Positions 52,261-64,000 of a DNA stretch of 64,000 nucleotides are shown here, one piece after another. Each line of letters starts with the position of its first letter. The stretch's first letter is position 1. The notes under the pieces are model-generated. The model had not been told where the DNA came from and did not search any database. It saw only the letters and a list, made by a program, of their open reading frames with translations. The stretch is from Monarcha castaneiventris obscurior. Lineage: Eukaryota; Chordata; Aves; Passeriformes; Monarchidae. The position numbers and the translations under genes were made by a program. The DNA lies in assembly GCA_026261815.1 (NCBI GenBank), contig JAMPIT010000434.1, positions 13,947,001 to 14,011,000 of the forward strand, in the 5' to 3' direction.

Positions 52261-52310
52261 GGTTACATACAATTCACCTCGGTTACATACAATTCACCTC
52301 AGTTACAGTG
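52261..52310. repeat. 20-bp tandem duplication
   Basis: The 20-mer starting GGTTACATAC and ending AATTCACCTC occurs twice without a mismatch (52261-52280 and 52281-52300). A partial third unit (AGTTACA) follows. Exact identity suggests a recent slippage duplication. Confidence 0.9.
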
Positions 52311-55300
52311 ATGTTTTTTTAAGTTAGTGTTTTATGTAGGACTTTGAAGACAAGTCTGTATGAAAACTGAATTTTTGCCCTTTTGAGCAGCCTCCCTCAA
52401 GAATTAGAGAGATCTGAACTGAATCACTGAGCTCCAAATGTAACACTGATCCTAATTGTGATAGTGGCTAAGAAGTGATGAAAGCCCAGTGAGCCATCAC
52501 TTTTGTATGTTAGGCACATGCCTAACAAAGTGTCATAACAGGGAAGCCTGGCAATAGCTATCATTAGTCAAAAGCACTGCTTCAGAGCAGTTGAAGGATT
52601 TATTTGAAAGAGGGGAGAAAGAAATGTGTTAAAATCAGCTATTTTGGGTCTATGAGATAATAGACAGTATGACCTTTAGAGATAAATTTTCTACAAACAG
52701 CAAGCAAAATTGTAGAAGGAGTCAAAAGAATAACATCATCCAAAATAAAACTAGCAAATATTTGTTACAGAACTTGCTATGTGGGAACCTAAAGGATTCA
52801 CCTCCAACACCAAGTCACTATCCTCTATGGCAAGAAGTTGGAAACAATTGGAAGCCTTAAAAAACAATAGGCAAGATGTGCCTCCAACTACCATTCCTTT
52901 CAAAGTGAAAAGCAGAGAGTGAGAAACACAGAACAAACACTGCTTTAAAAAAAATCCAAGGCCCAGCTCAATACAGATAGACAAGTGGCAGCTCTTCATT
53001 AGCTGGACATGCAACCCACCAGCTGAAAGCTGTCAACATCACCCAGACTGGGGGCTGTCTGTGTCACTCTGAGATGTGTTCAAGTTTGTGTCTGTCACAG
53101 AGGCTGTGGCTTCCCCACCAGCTCCACTTGGCAATGCACTCTCCCACTGTACACATCTTCATACAGCCAAATGTCAGCTCACGGAGCTGGGAATAAGGCC
53201 CTAGGATATGCATCAGTCCCTCCCACGTGACACGACACATCAGCTTTGTGGCTGCAATGCTCAGCCAGCCCCTTTCGATTTTACACCATCCTTAATTAGC
53301 ACTCAATATTTTAACGAACAACTCCACAACTCTGAAGCGCCAGTAGCATCAATGGTCACAATTTTAGCATGATCAGTATTATTACCTCTGCTTTAAATTA
53401 GACACCAAAAAAACCTGGAGCCTCTAGGTACTATGAGAGTATTCAGTGTGAGGACTGGAATCCTTCTTTTTAGCCTCATGGTTCCATTCTTGAACCATTT
53501 TCTTTGTCACACTGAAGACAGCAATGTATTTCCTCTCAAACTACCATATAAATAGCATCAAAATTCTGGCCTGCACTTGCTCAGTGATAGTACCATTATG
53601 AAGATGAATCAAGGTCGCTGCTTTTTTTTTGTGTGTTATCCACTTTTTGAAAAGGAAGTGCCACAAACTGAGACATGACACTTGCTGACAATGGAGTCTC
53701 GGTCTTTTTTCATAATTTTCAACAATGCACATTTGTAGCATTTTCATTATTTAGACACTTGATTTCCTGACTCCAGGGCACAGCTAACAAGGTGTATTTC
53801 TGGGAATGAATAAGTGACATGATCTATTTCTTTTAGTATCATGCCAGCAGCTGAAGGGTGAAATAATTGCCTGGAAGTGCATTGAGTTGTTTCATTCTGC
53901 TAAACTAATTAGGATAATGGGAATTCTGGAAGTAATCTCTGGACATCTGACTAGAATCAAGCCTTTTAAACACTATGACAGAAATTAATGTCAAATGTAT
54001 CAGGACCACTTTCCCTCACAGAGACAAACCTCACTACAGAAACAAGGATTACTAACTCATAATTAACTCTCAGAAAGGAAAAGAGAAAAAATTTCTAACT
54101 CATTGTGATGATTCTAACCCAGTTGGCTCATTGACAAATCATTTATAAGTTAATGAAAATTAAGTAAAGGTTTCCAGGCACTGATAGTATAACAGGGTCC
54201 TGGGATGCCTTGGATATATATGTAGAGATTCTCTTCACCAAATAAACAGGAGCTGGATATATTTAAAGAATGAGGGCAGTGCTTATTTTAGGAGACATTA
54301 TATATGGTTTCCAGCTTGCTTCAACAAAAAAAATTATGCAAAATTAGAGACCTGAAAACAAAAATCTCTCTTTTTGTTGTTGTGACATGAAGAACTGTGA
54401 TTCAGGTATCTCAGGACTAGAAGGCATGTGTACCACCCTGCTCACTGAAGAACTTTAAAATGAAAATAACCAAATGTACAATGCATATTTATAAGCAAAA
54501 AAACTCAGCCAAGTTGTGTATAAGCATTGATGTTTCGCTCACAATTTCAGCTATTAAGGATTATTCACTTTAAATCACTTTCGCTAAATTAGGAGAGCCA
54601 TGTGTTGCTGTTGTATCTTTGAACTTTTTCCATACCTTTTAGCATATATCAATTCAAATGTTTGAGCTGTTAAATATATTTTAGAACAGCAGCTGTTATC
54701 TCAGAGGAGGAATCTGACCCTGTAAGAATCTGCTTTGGCACACTTTGGTGTTCGCCTGACATTTCCAGGCAGCCAGTACATCTCCTGGTGAACTGGGAGG
54801 GTCAGCATAGTAAAGGCTACAGGAAAAAACAGGGGACTATGAAGGACATAGGAAACAAACAATTAAAGAATTTCAGACTTTGCTTTTCACACTTAATTTC
54901 GAATTTCAAGATATATAACCAGGTTGTCTTCTTTATCACCTATGCAAAATTGAGGAAAACAATGCTGAGGTAGCCATATTTAAAATAATGCTTTTAAAAT
55001 CTCTCTCCTATATCAGAAGAATATAATCTTAACTGCTCTTAGTGACATTTTCTGTTAGAAAAATTGGTTTTCCCTTTTCATCAGTGTTGACACACATTGT
55101 AATCTACTGTGCATCAGTATCAGCCACCACACAAAAGAAAATACACTGATCATTATGCACTCACTATGGAATAAGATGGTAAGCAGGATTCTAAAGGGCA
55201 AGAACTGTTTACAAAACCCAAATGTTCCAATTCCTTACTTTTTGAACCAAAAATAATGTTTCTTTCTGATACTTTCAGTTTCTCTATTAGGAGTTATACA

Positions 55301-58098
55301 AAAAACAAAATGCTTGATAAATTACAACAATCTTTTCTTAACAAGGTATCTTTCCACAGTCAGGAGAAAAGTGTTCAAGAGCAGCAGACAAAATTTTACA
55401 TAAAAGCCTACATTCATCATTCTTATGTGACCACTCTGGTTTTCTGGATCTGCTCAAGCCCAGTGATTTTTGGCAGTTTGTTCCATTCCATAAAAATCAC
55501 ATGTAATCTAAACTTCAGTCACTTCACCATTTCTATCAAGTTTGTTCCCAGGAAGGAAATAATCCCATCAGAGGAAGGTGACAAAAAGAGATTTGTTCAA
55601 GAGATTTAAATTAAATGTAGATGTTTTGTAAATACTGGCATTCCCCACAATCTCCAATTCTGAATAGTAAGTCAGAAAGCAGAAAGACAATTCTTGAACA
55701 TATTAGTACATGAAGATTAAGCTCCTGAAAACAAGCTATGCTCTTGACATCCCAACCAAGTTCTTAAATGATGCAATTCCCTGAAAAGTTTCTTGCCCTG
55801 TGAAGTAGTCAGATAAAATATTCATGTTCTCAAATAGAACTGCAAATAAAGAATAAGTAAAGGCAAGCTGTCAGTGCTGCTTGCAATACGGTAGCGAAAT
55901 ATGAATGAAGGTAATACAAAATGGCATGCCAACAAGGGAATTTGAAAGCAATGAAAAAGATTTCTTTCCTTCTTGTTTTTTACTTCTTCACTGGGTTTAA
56001 AACTAATTTTTATTAAATATCTCACTTGAGATTGAATATAAGTTCCCTAAATATGATAAGCAAGAAAAAGGCCCCAATATTCAATTAATAAAAGAACATT
56101 TTCTTTCTGCTTTGGTGCACACTTCAATGCAGTATTGTGACCAAATATGAAAGCAGAACAAAAAATTTCATATGTAATCCATGATCTCCCTTAGCTTCCA
56201 AGAGAGTACGAATTTAAATACTAAAAGAATATGGCCTATAAGAAAGACAGCAGAAGTATGTTTTATTTAATCTATTTTTTCTTCTTTAAAATATTTTGTA
56301 TTTGCTCCAACTCCTATTTCTTCTTCACTAGCAGCTATTAATCTTGCTATAGATTATAATTACATCATTCATCACATTTAGATCATGTCACTGCAAGATG
56401 TCCTACAGTGCAATAAAAGCAGGTAACAGTGAGACATGTGGTGTTAAACACCAAAACGAGCCCATAGAGGTCTCTGTGGGAGGGGCGTGGTGGGGATCAC
56501 TCTGGACTGGTTCTACTCTCTTGGGATAAGGATCCATGGGAAGCTGGAGCACATTAGCCTCACACCAAAAGCTCAGGCTTTGGTGTGGATTACACTGCAA
56601 GGAGCCTGCTTTGTGTGCCCAGATCATTCCCCAGTACAAACCAAAGCATGGTGAGATCAGGGGATTGCTTTAAAAGTGCACTCCTGGTGAGTTCACTCAT
56701 CCTGGTGCTGAACAAAAACCTTTCGTAGCTGCATCTCACTTGTACTTCCATTTAAGCAAAATGTCTCAGTTCTCCTCTCATGGCATAGACAAACTGTTTT
56801 CCCAGGCACTTTCTCTTATCATCTAATTGGATTGAGAACGTAAGAATAAGGCTTATCTTTCCAATTATGAGGAATTAGTAAATCATGGGTCTTGGAATGG
56901 AAATTGAAATAATACAATTAAATTCAGATAATAATTTTATTTCCAGATATATTTTAATTCAAAAGCAACTTTAAAAGGTCTCATTACTAAGATGAATGGC
57001 TAACAGCCAGGCTGAGCAGGACTTCTATTTTTAAAAATATGATATGTCAAATCTACAGAATGTTATTATTTTTTTCAATGTCATTTATAATATCTAAACA
57101 AATTTTACACTGTGACTGAAACATAACAAGTAGCAAGTAATTAGATAAATACTTTACAATTACATAGCACTGTGAGATTTTGTGAGAAATTATCATTAAC
57201 AGAAAAACCTTTTTTTTCTATAACAATAATTTGTACGGCTTGCTTCCTTCTTCTTTCCCATTGCGGTATGTCTGGAAAAATTTTTATAAAGACTCCCCTC
57301 CTTGAAGGTAAAATTTTGTTTGAGGAAATGTAGCATTACCTCAGAAGCAGAGCTCTCACAAAACTGAATGGTTTCACATTGATTCCATCTCTTTGCTACT
57401 CCTTGTTCCCACAGTGTCCCTCCACCAGGCACGGCTCCCATTGCAGCTTGCATTGCAAAACCTTCCTGCTCTGAACCACAAACCAGCCAACAGATTCCCA
57501 TGAGCCACCCCCACTGATGGATGCACTTTTCTTTCCAGGGAGGCTACTTATGACACTTCTGATTTAAAAAAAAACCACCACCACCAAAAAAACAACAACA
57601 AAAAGGAGATGGGAGGAGATAAAAGCTGCACATTAATAATGAGATCACGTGGTTGCTGCTGGCAGACAGCTCTGTGCCTGCTTCCTGCCACATGGGCTCT
57701 CTCCTATCATTGCCTTTCATTGGGAGGCTGGACAATACCTGGTGCCAGAGAAGGAGTGAGACAAAGTCTCCTCAGTGAGGATTCAGGCTCCTTTAAAATA
57801 ACATTGAAACATGGCCATATCCCTAAAAATCTATCTTTATTTTATAATTAGCTCAATTTTTCCCAAATCTATCTATAAATTCCTTCATCTTATGCACACT
57901 GAGTATCTTGCTAACAACATTTTATTTTTAGAAGATTCCTTTGCCTGACAATTTTGCAGACTCTACTCAACCAGTCTCCTGATAAATTCAAATTAAAAAC
58001 TTGATAATTAAATACAGAAAAGTATTTCATCCTGTCATAATGGTTGGCTGTCTGAAACATCAGAAGCTATTATAAAGAGACTGGTTTGCCTCCATAGC

Positions 58099-58115
58099 AA
58101 AAAAAAAAAAAAAAA
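58099..58115. repeat. Poly-A tract (17 A)
   Basis: An uninterrupted A run directly before the CR1 fragment at 58121. CR1 does not make poly-A tails, so the run is probably an independent simple repeat at or near the insertion point. Confidence 0.9.
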
Positions 58116-58120
58116 GATAC

Positions 58121-58232
58121 CAAGCCTGTCTGAGTTCAAGAAGCATTTGGACAATGCTCTCAGGCACATGGATCCTTGGACTTAATGACCCTGATGGGTC
58201 CCTCCCAACTCAGCATATTCTGTGATTCTGTG
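58121..58232 (+). mobile_element. CR1-type LINE, 3' end fragment
   Basis: A short CR1 3' tail from a different subfamily than the copies at 30 and 45 kb. It reads GAGTTCAAGAAGCATTTGGA, CAATGCTCTCAGGCACATGG, CCCTGATGGGTCCCTCCCAA, CTCAGCATATTC and ends with two terminal octamers ATTCTGTG-ATTCTGTG. The doubled octamer is the diagnostic CR1 3' end. Only the 3' UTR remains. Confidence 0.92.
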
Positions 58233-58310
58233 AAGCTTGTCTGATTTAATTAATCTGTTGCAAGATAGCTTTCAGAGGAAGGCCCAGCCACCTAGGCAAA
58301 TTTTAGGCAT

Positions 58311-58358
58311 CCTCCATTGGTGGAGGCTTGGTGTACAAGAGGTGTCAAACACAAGGCT
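58311..58358. repeat. Two adjacent small hairpins
   Basis: CCTCCA-TTGG-TGGAGG (58311-58326) is a perfect 6-bp stem. CAAACAC...GTGTTTG (about 58338-58359), a perfect 7-bp stem with an 8-base loop, follows closely. The decamer GGCTTGGTGT appears both between the two stems and at the end of the second. Function is unknown. Confidence 0.5.
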
Positions 58359-61300
58359 TGGTGTTTGAAGAGATATTTATTCTCTCATTTTGCACTACCA
58401 TTGACTCAGATTCCAACTCTCTTGCTTCTTTGGCCAAGGTGTTGCTTTCCCCTCCATCAGAGAGACTATGGGCCTCAGCTAACAGTTCCTGTGCTGTGTG
58501 TCAAATCGCCCTCTGTGCAATTATGTTTATAAAACATAAACTGTTTTATTCACAATTTTTAGAATTTGCAGTTAGATTAAAAGACAAACAGAACAATACA
58601 CATAGAGAATCCTCCAAACAAACTCCTTATTTGTTGAGCAATAGTTTTATCAGAGATCCCATAAGTCGCTTAAAGCTTGTCTCTGTCTCCAGACTTCATA
58701 TTTCTCTCTCCATAAGATAGTCTGACTTTCTTTTCACTATAGTCTGCACAATCCTACTGGAAGTTAACTTTATATTCAAGCTGGCAAAAGGTCAGGTATT
58801 GTGTCCCCTCTGAATACTGTTTTTATCTGACAGGTCTATGAGTCAGCAACTTCTTTCTTAAATACTCACTTCTAGTATAACATGCACAACCACTACAGCC
58901 TCTTGTTCAAACGAATGATGTTCACAGAACAAGCCCTGGGCACATCCAGTCCCAAACTAATAGAGCAGCAGCAGGATTTAAACTCATAAAGGCTCTTACG
59001 CATATCTCAAAGCTACACTGACTTTTAATTTCTGCCTCCAGACAAAGTTATCTTTCCAAGCTACACAGAGCAAAGCACAGCACCAGTTAAGTCCCAAGCC
59101 TTGTAGGAGTGGGAAGAAAGGAGGTGGCCCAGGACTGCTGCTGTAATGGAATCTGTGTTTGCACACCTACACCACATCCACTGTATATGCAAAGTGTGCT
59201 GGGTTGCCCGGGCATGTTCCCTGCACGCTGGCCAAAGTCTCTGTTTGCTGACACATCCTGCAGAGCCAAGCACAGGATGAAGAAGGCTGACTCAACTGTA
59301 ATCTGTGCCTGGGAGGTTTAGGGCACTTCAGGGCCAGGGAGCAGCTCTCCACCCTAGGCTGAAATGCTACAGTAAACTTCCTATGTTTTACTGTCAAACT
59401 ACATCCAACAGAACGTAGCAGCTATCTGACTGAAGGAATAAAGGAATTAGTAGAAGCTCCTTTGGGCTGTGGCTGCTGCTGTCCCACACCTAGCCCTAGG
59501 CCATCTCTGCCCTTTGGGATGATTTTGCACTGCAGATAAACCATGGAACATGCCTTGTGTCCAGAGGAATATATGGTCCAAACAGAACTATAGGAAGATT
59601 ATGACTCAAACAGTTTTTAGGTTTTATTAATAACCTATTGGAGAAAAAGAATGAGGAATCTATGAAGACTTTTCATAGTTTTCCCCATTCAACTTCCATT
59701 CCAGACCCAGCAGGGACTGGCCTGGGGACTCTTCTGTATTATAGCAGATAATAATATGCCTTTAAAAGATGATGAACCAACTATGGACCTGTTTCCACCT
59801 GGACTTCAGGATAGCAGAAATATAAATGGGTGATCAGAACTCAGCTAAGAACTTCTGATCTCATACAAGGATTGTTTCCTCCAGCATTATGTCAGGGACA
59901 AAAGAGATACGTGAATGTGCACTAGAAATTCATTTTCTCATGGCATGTTTATAGTCCTTCTATTCTCCACTTCTTTAAAAAGAAGGAATAATTTAATTCT
60001 ATCTAGAATTTGAAGGGAAATATTTAAATTATATGTCTTTTCTCTTCCACATATATTTCAGGTATATATTTCAGATAAATAACATTTTATTATCTAAATT
60101 TGCCAAGAAAAGCTGAGCTCAGAGACCTCTATTGGGAATAAGTGAATTGCTCTGCATATGTGAAGGAAACAGAGACCATTCTGCAAATCACTGAATAGAC
60201 TCTAACAGATAAAGAACAATTAAAACTAAATCCAAAAGTCACAAATTTTTACAAATTTATTATTAGTTACTTCATTTCCACTCAATTCTAGTTGGAACTG
60301 CAAACATACTCAAGCACTGTGAGAAATACTGCCCTGCCCTTGTGATCTCTCTTGTGATTTCTGGGATGCTTCCAGCATGTTCTGAATGTTCTGAAGTTCA
60401 ATCTGATATACCAGGAAATACACATAAAAATATTTTGATGTGAAAATTACAGGTCAGTTAAGTGTGGCAGCCCAGCAAAGTTCAGCTGACAGGCTGAGGA
60501 TCTCCCAGGACGGTTTTATAAAATGAACCACTGTGACAGAGGTTGTACAAACAACTGCAAACCTTTTATGTTAACCAATCATTCTACTTGTCCTGAAGAG
60601 CTCTGTCCAGACAGGGCAGCAGCTACAAAACACATGTGGAGCAGAGCCTGTCCCCAAAAATAAGCTTATACCTGTGTAAGTGTATTAGGTTTGTTAATAA
60701 AAGCCAAAAAAATCCCTACTTCCATTCCCAAAAAGCCCTTGTCCAGGATTAAGTAAATTGTAAAGCTGCTAATATAATAAGCAATAAAGCTGAAAGACTA
60801 AGAACTATGCTTAGGACAAAATTAACATCCATTTTAAGGAATAATTCTCCCTGTATTTCAACAAATGTTACCCCAAAAGTGGCTACAATACAGGGCACTA
60901 CCTCAGGTCTGCACAGCACCACAAAAATTAGAGTAAGTGCTGCATAAAGTTAAAATTAACAATACTTAGAATATCAGCACTGTCATTACATAGAAGCATA
61001 ATTATAGCTAATTATCTTAAAGGTTAGGAAAGAACCTGTGCAAAATAAAGGAAGCTCTTTCTTCTGTTAATGGAAGGTTTGGCTAATAGATTTGTCAGGT
61101 CCAGGTAGAAGAACACGGATTTCTCTTTCAAAAAATAACATGCCCTTTATGTAAATCTATAGCAGAAAATTATGGGAGTTATTAAACTCACTGTAGAGGG
61201 GTAATAGATGGTTCTAATTCAAAACGAACCGAGTAAAGTGTGACTTTTGCTGCTTGCAATGGCAGTTGTTTAGTCTAGGCAGTCTCCCATAAATCTGAAC

Positions 61301-61500
61301 AAAACCCATGACACTGCTGCAAAACAAAATGAATAAGAAAGGCAAGAAATAGCTTCACTTTCATTTCTAACAACTGAGCCAGCCCCCACAGAAAACATGT
61401 GATGTATCTCCAGCTGATAGATACAGGGCCTGGGAAGCAATAATGTACACCAGCTATCAACACAGCTGCATATGGAGTATCTATTATCAGACATACACTT

Positions 61501-61560
61501 AAAAAAAAAAAAAAACCACAAGAAAACCAAACCAAAAAACCCCTCAAAAACCCCAAACCA
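61501..61560. repeat. Poly-A and A/C-rich low-complexity run
   Basis: Fifteen A residues are followed by about 45 bases made almost only of A and C (AACCAAACC-type). It is low-complexity sequence; frames on the opposite strand here are artefacts of composition. Confidence 0.85.
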
Positions 61561-64000
61561 ACCTAACGAGCAGAAAGTCTGAAATGTCAGTTTAATCAGT
61601 GAATGCATTCACAACAATGTACCATCAGCAATATTAGACATGGTGCCTGGAAAAGTGCAGAACAGAGGTAGTTGTCCATTGCTGCCAATGACAGTAGCAA
61701 AAGAGTGCCCCACATTGAATTTGATTATAAATTCTCACTTTCTCTGCATTGTCCAGATTGCACCAGGAACACTCAAAATAGGCAGGACAACAATCATAGC
61801 ACTGAACTAAAATTGGGATGGAGTGTGTGTGTGGGGGGGTGTGTTCTAGGTTGTTTTTCTTTAAAGTTCTCTTCGACTTTATTTTCATCAATTAGCTCAG
61901 TATAAGCTGGGGGTTCCTTTCTATAATTAAATTATCATAAACCATCTTCTACCACTTTCCACTGGCTTGTCACCCTCTCGATGGTTGATTGAAATGATTT
62001 ATTTTTCTTTCTTTCTTTAGGTTAAGGTAAAGTCACTTTAATTACTAAGGCTCTATAGAATAAATAATTATAGAAATAACTAATTTAGTACGTCCCTAAC
62101 AGTTTGAGAGAAATACCGTAGCATTTTCATTCACAGGAAAATAAACATAATTTCTCAATTACTATTGAGAAATATTTACATAAAATTCATAGAAAATCAA
62201 TAATTCTATAAATCTAATAATTCAAATAGTCTATCAATTTGTTTACCAGAGCTATAGCCATCAGAAACTCTATTAAGACAAAGTTGGTGTTTTTTTAATT
62301 TCCAAACCAGAGGCAAGTTATTACTTGGAAAAAAGGTAAGACAGCAGTAACCTTCCCAAGTTAGGTCTCATGTCTGCTGTGTCACATGGCCAAGCTCATA
62401 TACTCATTCAGTACAAAAAGACTCACTAACTAAGATTTCCCCCAGTATCCTCCAAATCTATTGCCCAGCAGTTTCAGTCTAGTAAGATCTCTTTCTGTAA
62501 TGAATTAGATTCAAATCCATCCTTTTTTTTTCTGCCAGAAATAAATTTTTCAAGTGTCTGGTCAAGCAGTAAAAAAATTATTGCTAGCAACATTCTTTCC
62601 TTTCTTTTTTTTTTAAAACATTTTATTGGTCTTGAACAACAGATTTTCTTATATTAAATATACTATGTTAGCTTTTAAAGAGAACAAAACAACACCCATA
62701 ACTGCCTGGCTAAAAATCATTCTGTGTTCATTTCTTCTCTCATTACAGAATAGAAAGAAAATAGTTACTACAACTGAGATGCATGATGTGCACCTTAGAG
62801 AGGAAAATCTCAGCAGCACAGACCAGAGTCTGATGTGCTGTGCCAGGAAATGTGGATGCACAGACCTTTGCCTCTCTGTTATCATTAATTCCCACATTGT
62901 CCCAGATATCAGTATGGATGCACTTTATATCTATTCCTCTCCTCGTGGCCATATGAAGAGCACAAGAACAGTGAATGAGTGACAAGTATTTCTGCTATCA
63001 TTATTCCCTGTCAGTAAAGGGCACAAAGCAGTTGTTGCACATTTCCTTAACTAAAAGCTGTGTGTCCAACTGTCCAGGCTGGTTTCATTACACTAATGAG
63101 CCTTTGATAAGCCCAAGGAAACCACTGCCCTGTGCGGGGTTCATTCAGCAGGACTCATTGGTCTACCAGCAGCTGCGAGGAAATTTGGGGTTCATTAGTA
63201 TGCTGGTGATGCTCAACTTATTTCCTATTTTTTACCAGAAATGTCATTCTTCAGCCAAGATACAGACATGAACGAGAACAAACTTGGCTGGAGCTGACTC
63301 TGCAGTGGACAAAGGCAGTGCTGGCAGCTGGCATTGAACCATTCACATTATTCCAGCCTAAAAAGCAGTATCCACTCCGAGATCACTTCTTTTATCATGC
63401 AGACTTTTACTGACCAAGTTAGCAGAGGTGATGATGAATTTGGTTTGGTTTGGTTTTTCAGTGTCAAGTCACAAGGACATTCAGGAAAACTGGAGAGTCT
63501 CCAGCTATAGAAAATTTGCTCTGATGACAGGATGAATGTCCCATGTGCAGCATTACACACAGCTTCTTTTTTGGGGAAACACACGTCACTGTGCTATGTT
63601 TGGTTGCTCTGCTATATGACAGGGAAGATCTGAATTGCCTATCTGGGCATGTGGATTTGCTCAGTCCATACAAAACAGCACAATGCAATAACAGGCTATA
63701 TTTTCTAAAGAAAATATTAAACACAATGTGTTTTTTTAAAAATTAGGATCTGAATGTTTACTGGATATTATCGCAGCTTTGAAAGGATGGACCAGAAGGA
63801 AAAGGAAATTATGCAATGAACTGGAGAGAAGAGACATGGAAAACAAAATGTTCTGGCAGTGTATAATACGTTATCACCTTCTGTGGCTTAGCCACATAAA
63901 CTATGACTATTATAGCTTTGTTTTTATGTAAAAACTTAGCTCTGAGAGTTCTAGGTTGAACTCAAATATAATGCCAAATAACAAGGCTGATAAATTCACC

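Larger units (their letters stand above)
45331..58120. other. Non-coding or intronic stretch, no recognised genes
   Basis: About 12.8 kb without a recognisable transposon. Two weak exon candidates (45893-46216 and 49696-49793) are discussed as findings only. A 20-bp tandem duplication at 52261 is listed separately. GC-richer patches at 48.6-48.9, 53.0-53.3 and 56.4-56.65 kb contain no feature I can name. A 117-codon frame at 55256-55609 has no domain signal. A-rich runs with ACC/AAC triplets lie at 46.86-46.92 and 57.57-57.60 kb. Confidence 0.45.
58233..64000. other. Non-coding or intronic stretch to the window end
   Basis: AT-rich sequence with paired short hairpins at 58.31-58.37 kb and a poly-A/A-rich run at 61501-61560. 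A TG/G run (61825-61843) and a T run near 62607 also occur. One terminal-exon-like frame (62749-62982) is discussed as a finding. A neighbouring 98-codon frame (62975-63271) has no recognised domain. No transposon or RNA gene was recognised. Confidence 0.45.

Noticed and set aside
55256..55609. 117-codon plus-strand frame
   Set aside because: AT-rich composition, no domain, no good acceptor or signal; likely chance.
1..64000. Endogenous retrovirus, CRISPR array, operon or other prokaryotic system
   Set aside because: No LTR pair, retroviral gene block, regularly spaced array or tightly packed gene set was seen; CR1 elements and splice-type signals indicate vertebrate nuclear DNA.

Overview
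The window looks like vertebrate, most likely bird, nuclear DNA: AT-rich, CpG-poor and almost gene-free. The organism call rests on four CR1-type LINE 3' ends, three of them ending in the ATTCTATG or ATTCTGTG octamer motif of avian/reptilian CR1. A few very decayed palindromic repeats of a kind shared by turtles, crocodilians and birds support it. I saw no L1, Alu or other mammal-specific repeat. There are no bacterial-style genes; nearly all open frames of 60-200 codons look like chance. The exact species and chromosome cannot be told from the sequence.

Layout. 1-7.9 kb is AT-rich non-coding DNA with two clean hairpins and a slightly GC-richer patch at 4.6-5.3 kb. 7.9-8.3 kb is a degenerate minisatellite with a 22-bp period ending in a pyrimidine tract. 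A minus-strand CR1 tail lies at 11.8-12.0 kb. 15.16-15.99 kb is the only CpG island of the window (about 40 CpGs in 830 bp by hand count), with an Sp1-type GC box and a 39-codon frame in a perfect GCCATGG context. 17.8-20.6 kb holds old palindromic and LINE/SINE-like relics. 29.8-30.6 kb is the longest CR1 copy and carries the broken C-terminal end of its ORF2. 34.0 and 36.1 kb hold more ancient repeats.

The best protein-coding signal is at 40.5-40.73 kb on the plus strand. It has a pyrimidine-rich splice acceptor, then an ATG opening a 27-residue frame that is a textbook secretory signal peptide, then a GT donor in phase 1. Just upstream are a TATA-like box and a 12/13 match to the HNF1 site, which suggests a secreted protein made in liver, gut or kidney. 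I could not identify the gene or prove any downstream exon. CR1 copies follow at 44.8 and 58.1 kb. Three weak terminal-exon candidates (45.9, 49.7, 62.75 kb) are listed as hypotheses only.

If real, the layout is one sparse plus-strand gene starting near 40.5 kb and running past the window end, with a separate CpG-island promoter of unknown direction at 15-16 kb and gene-poor DNA between them.
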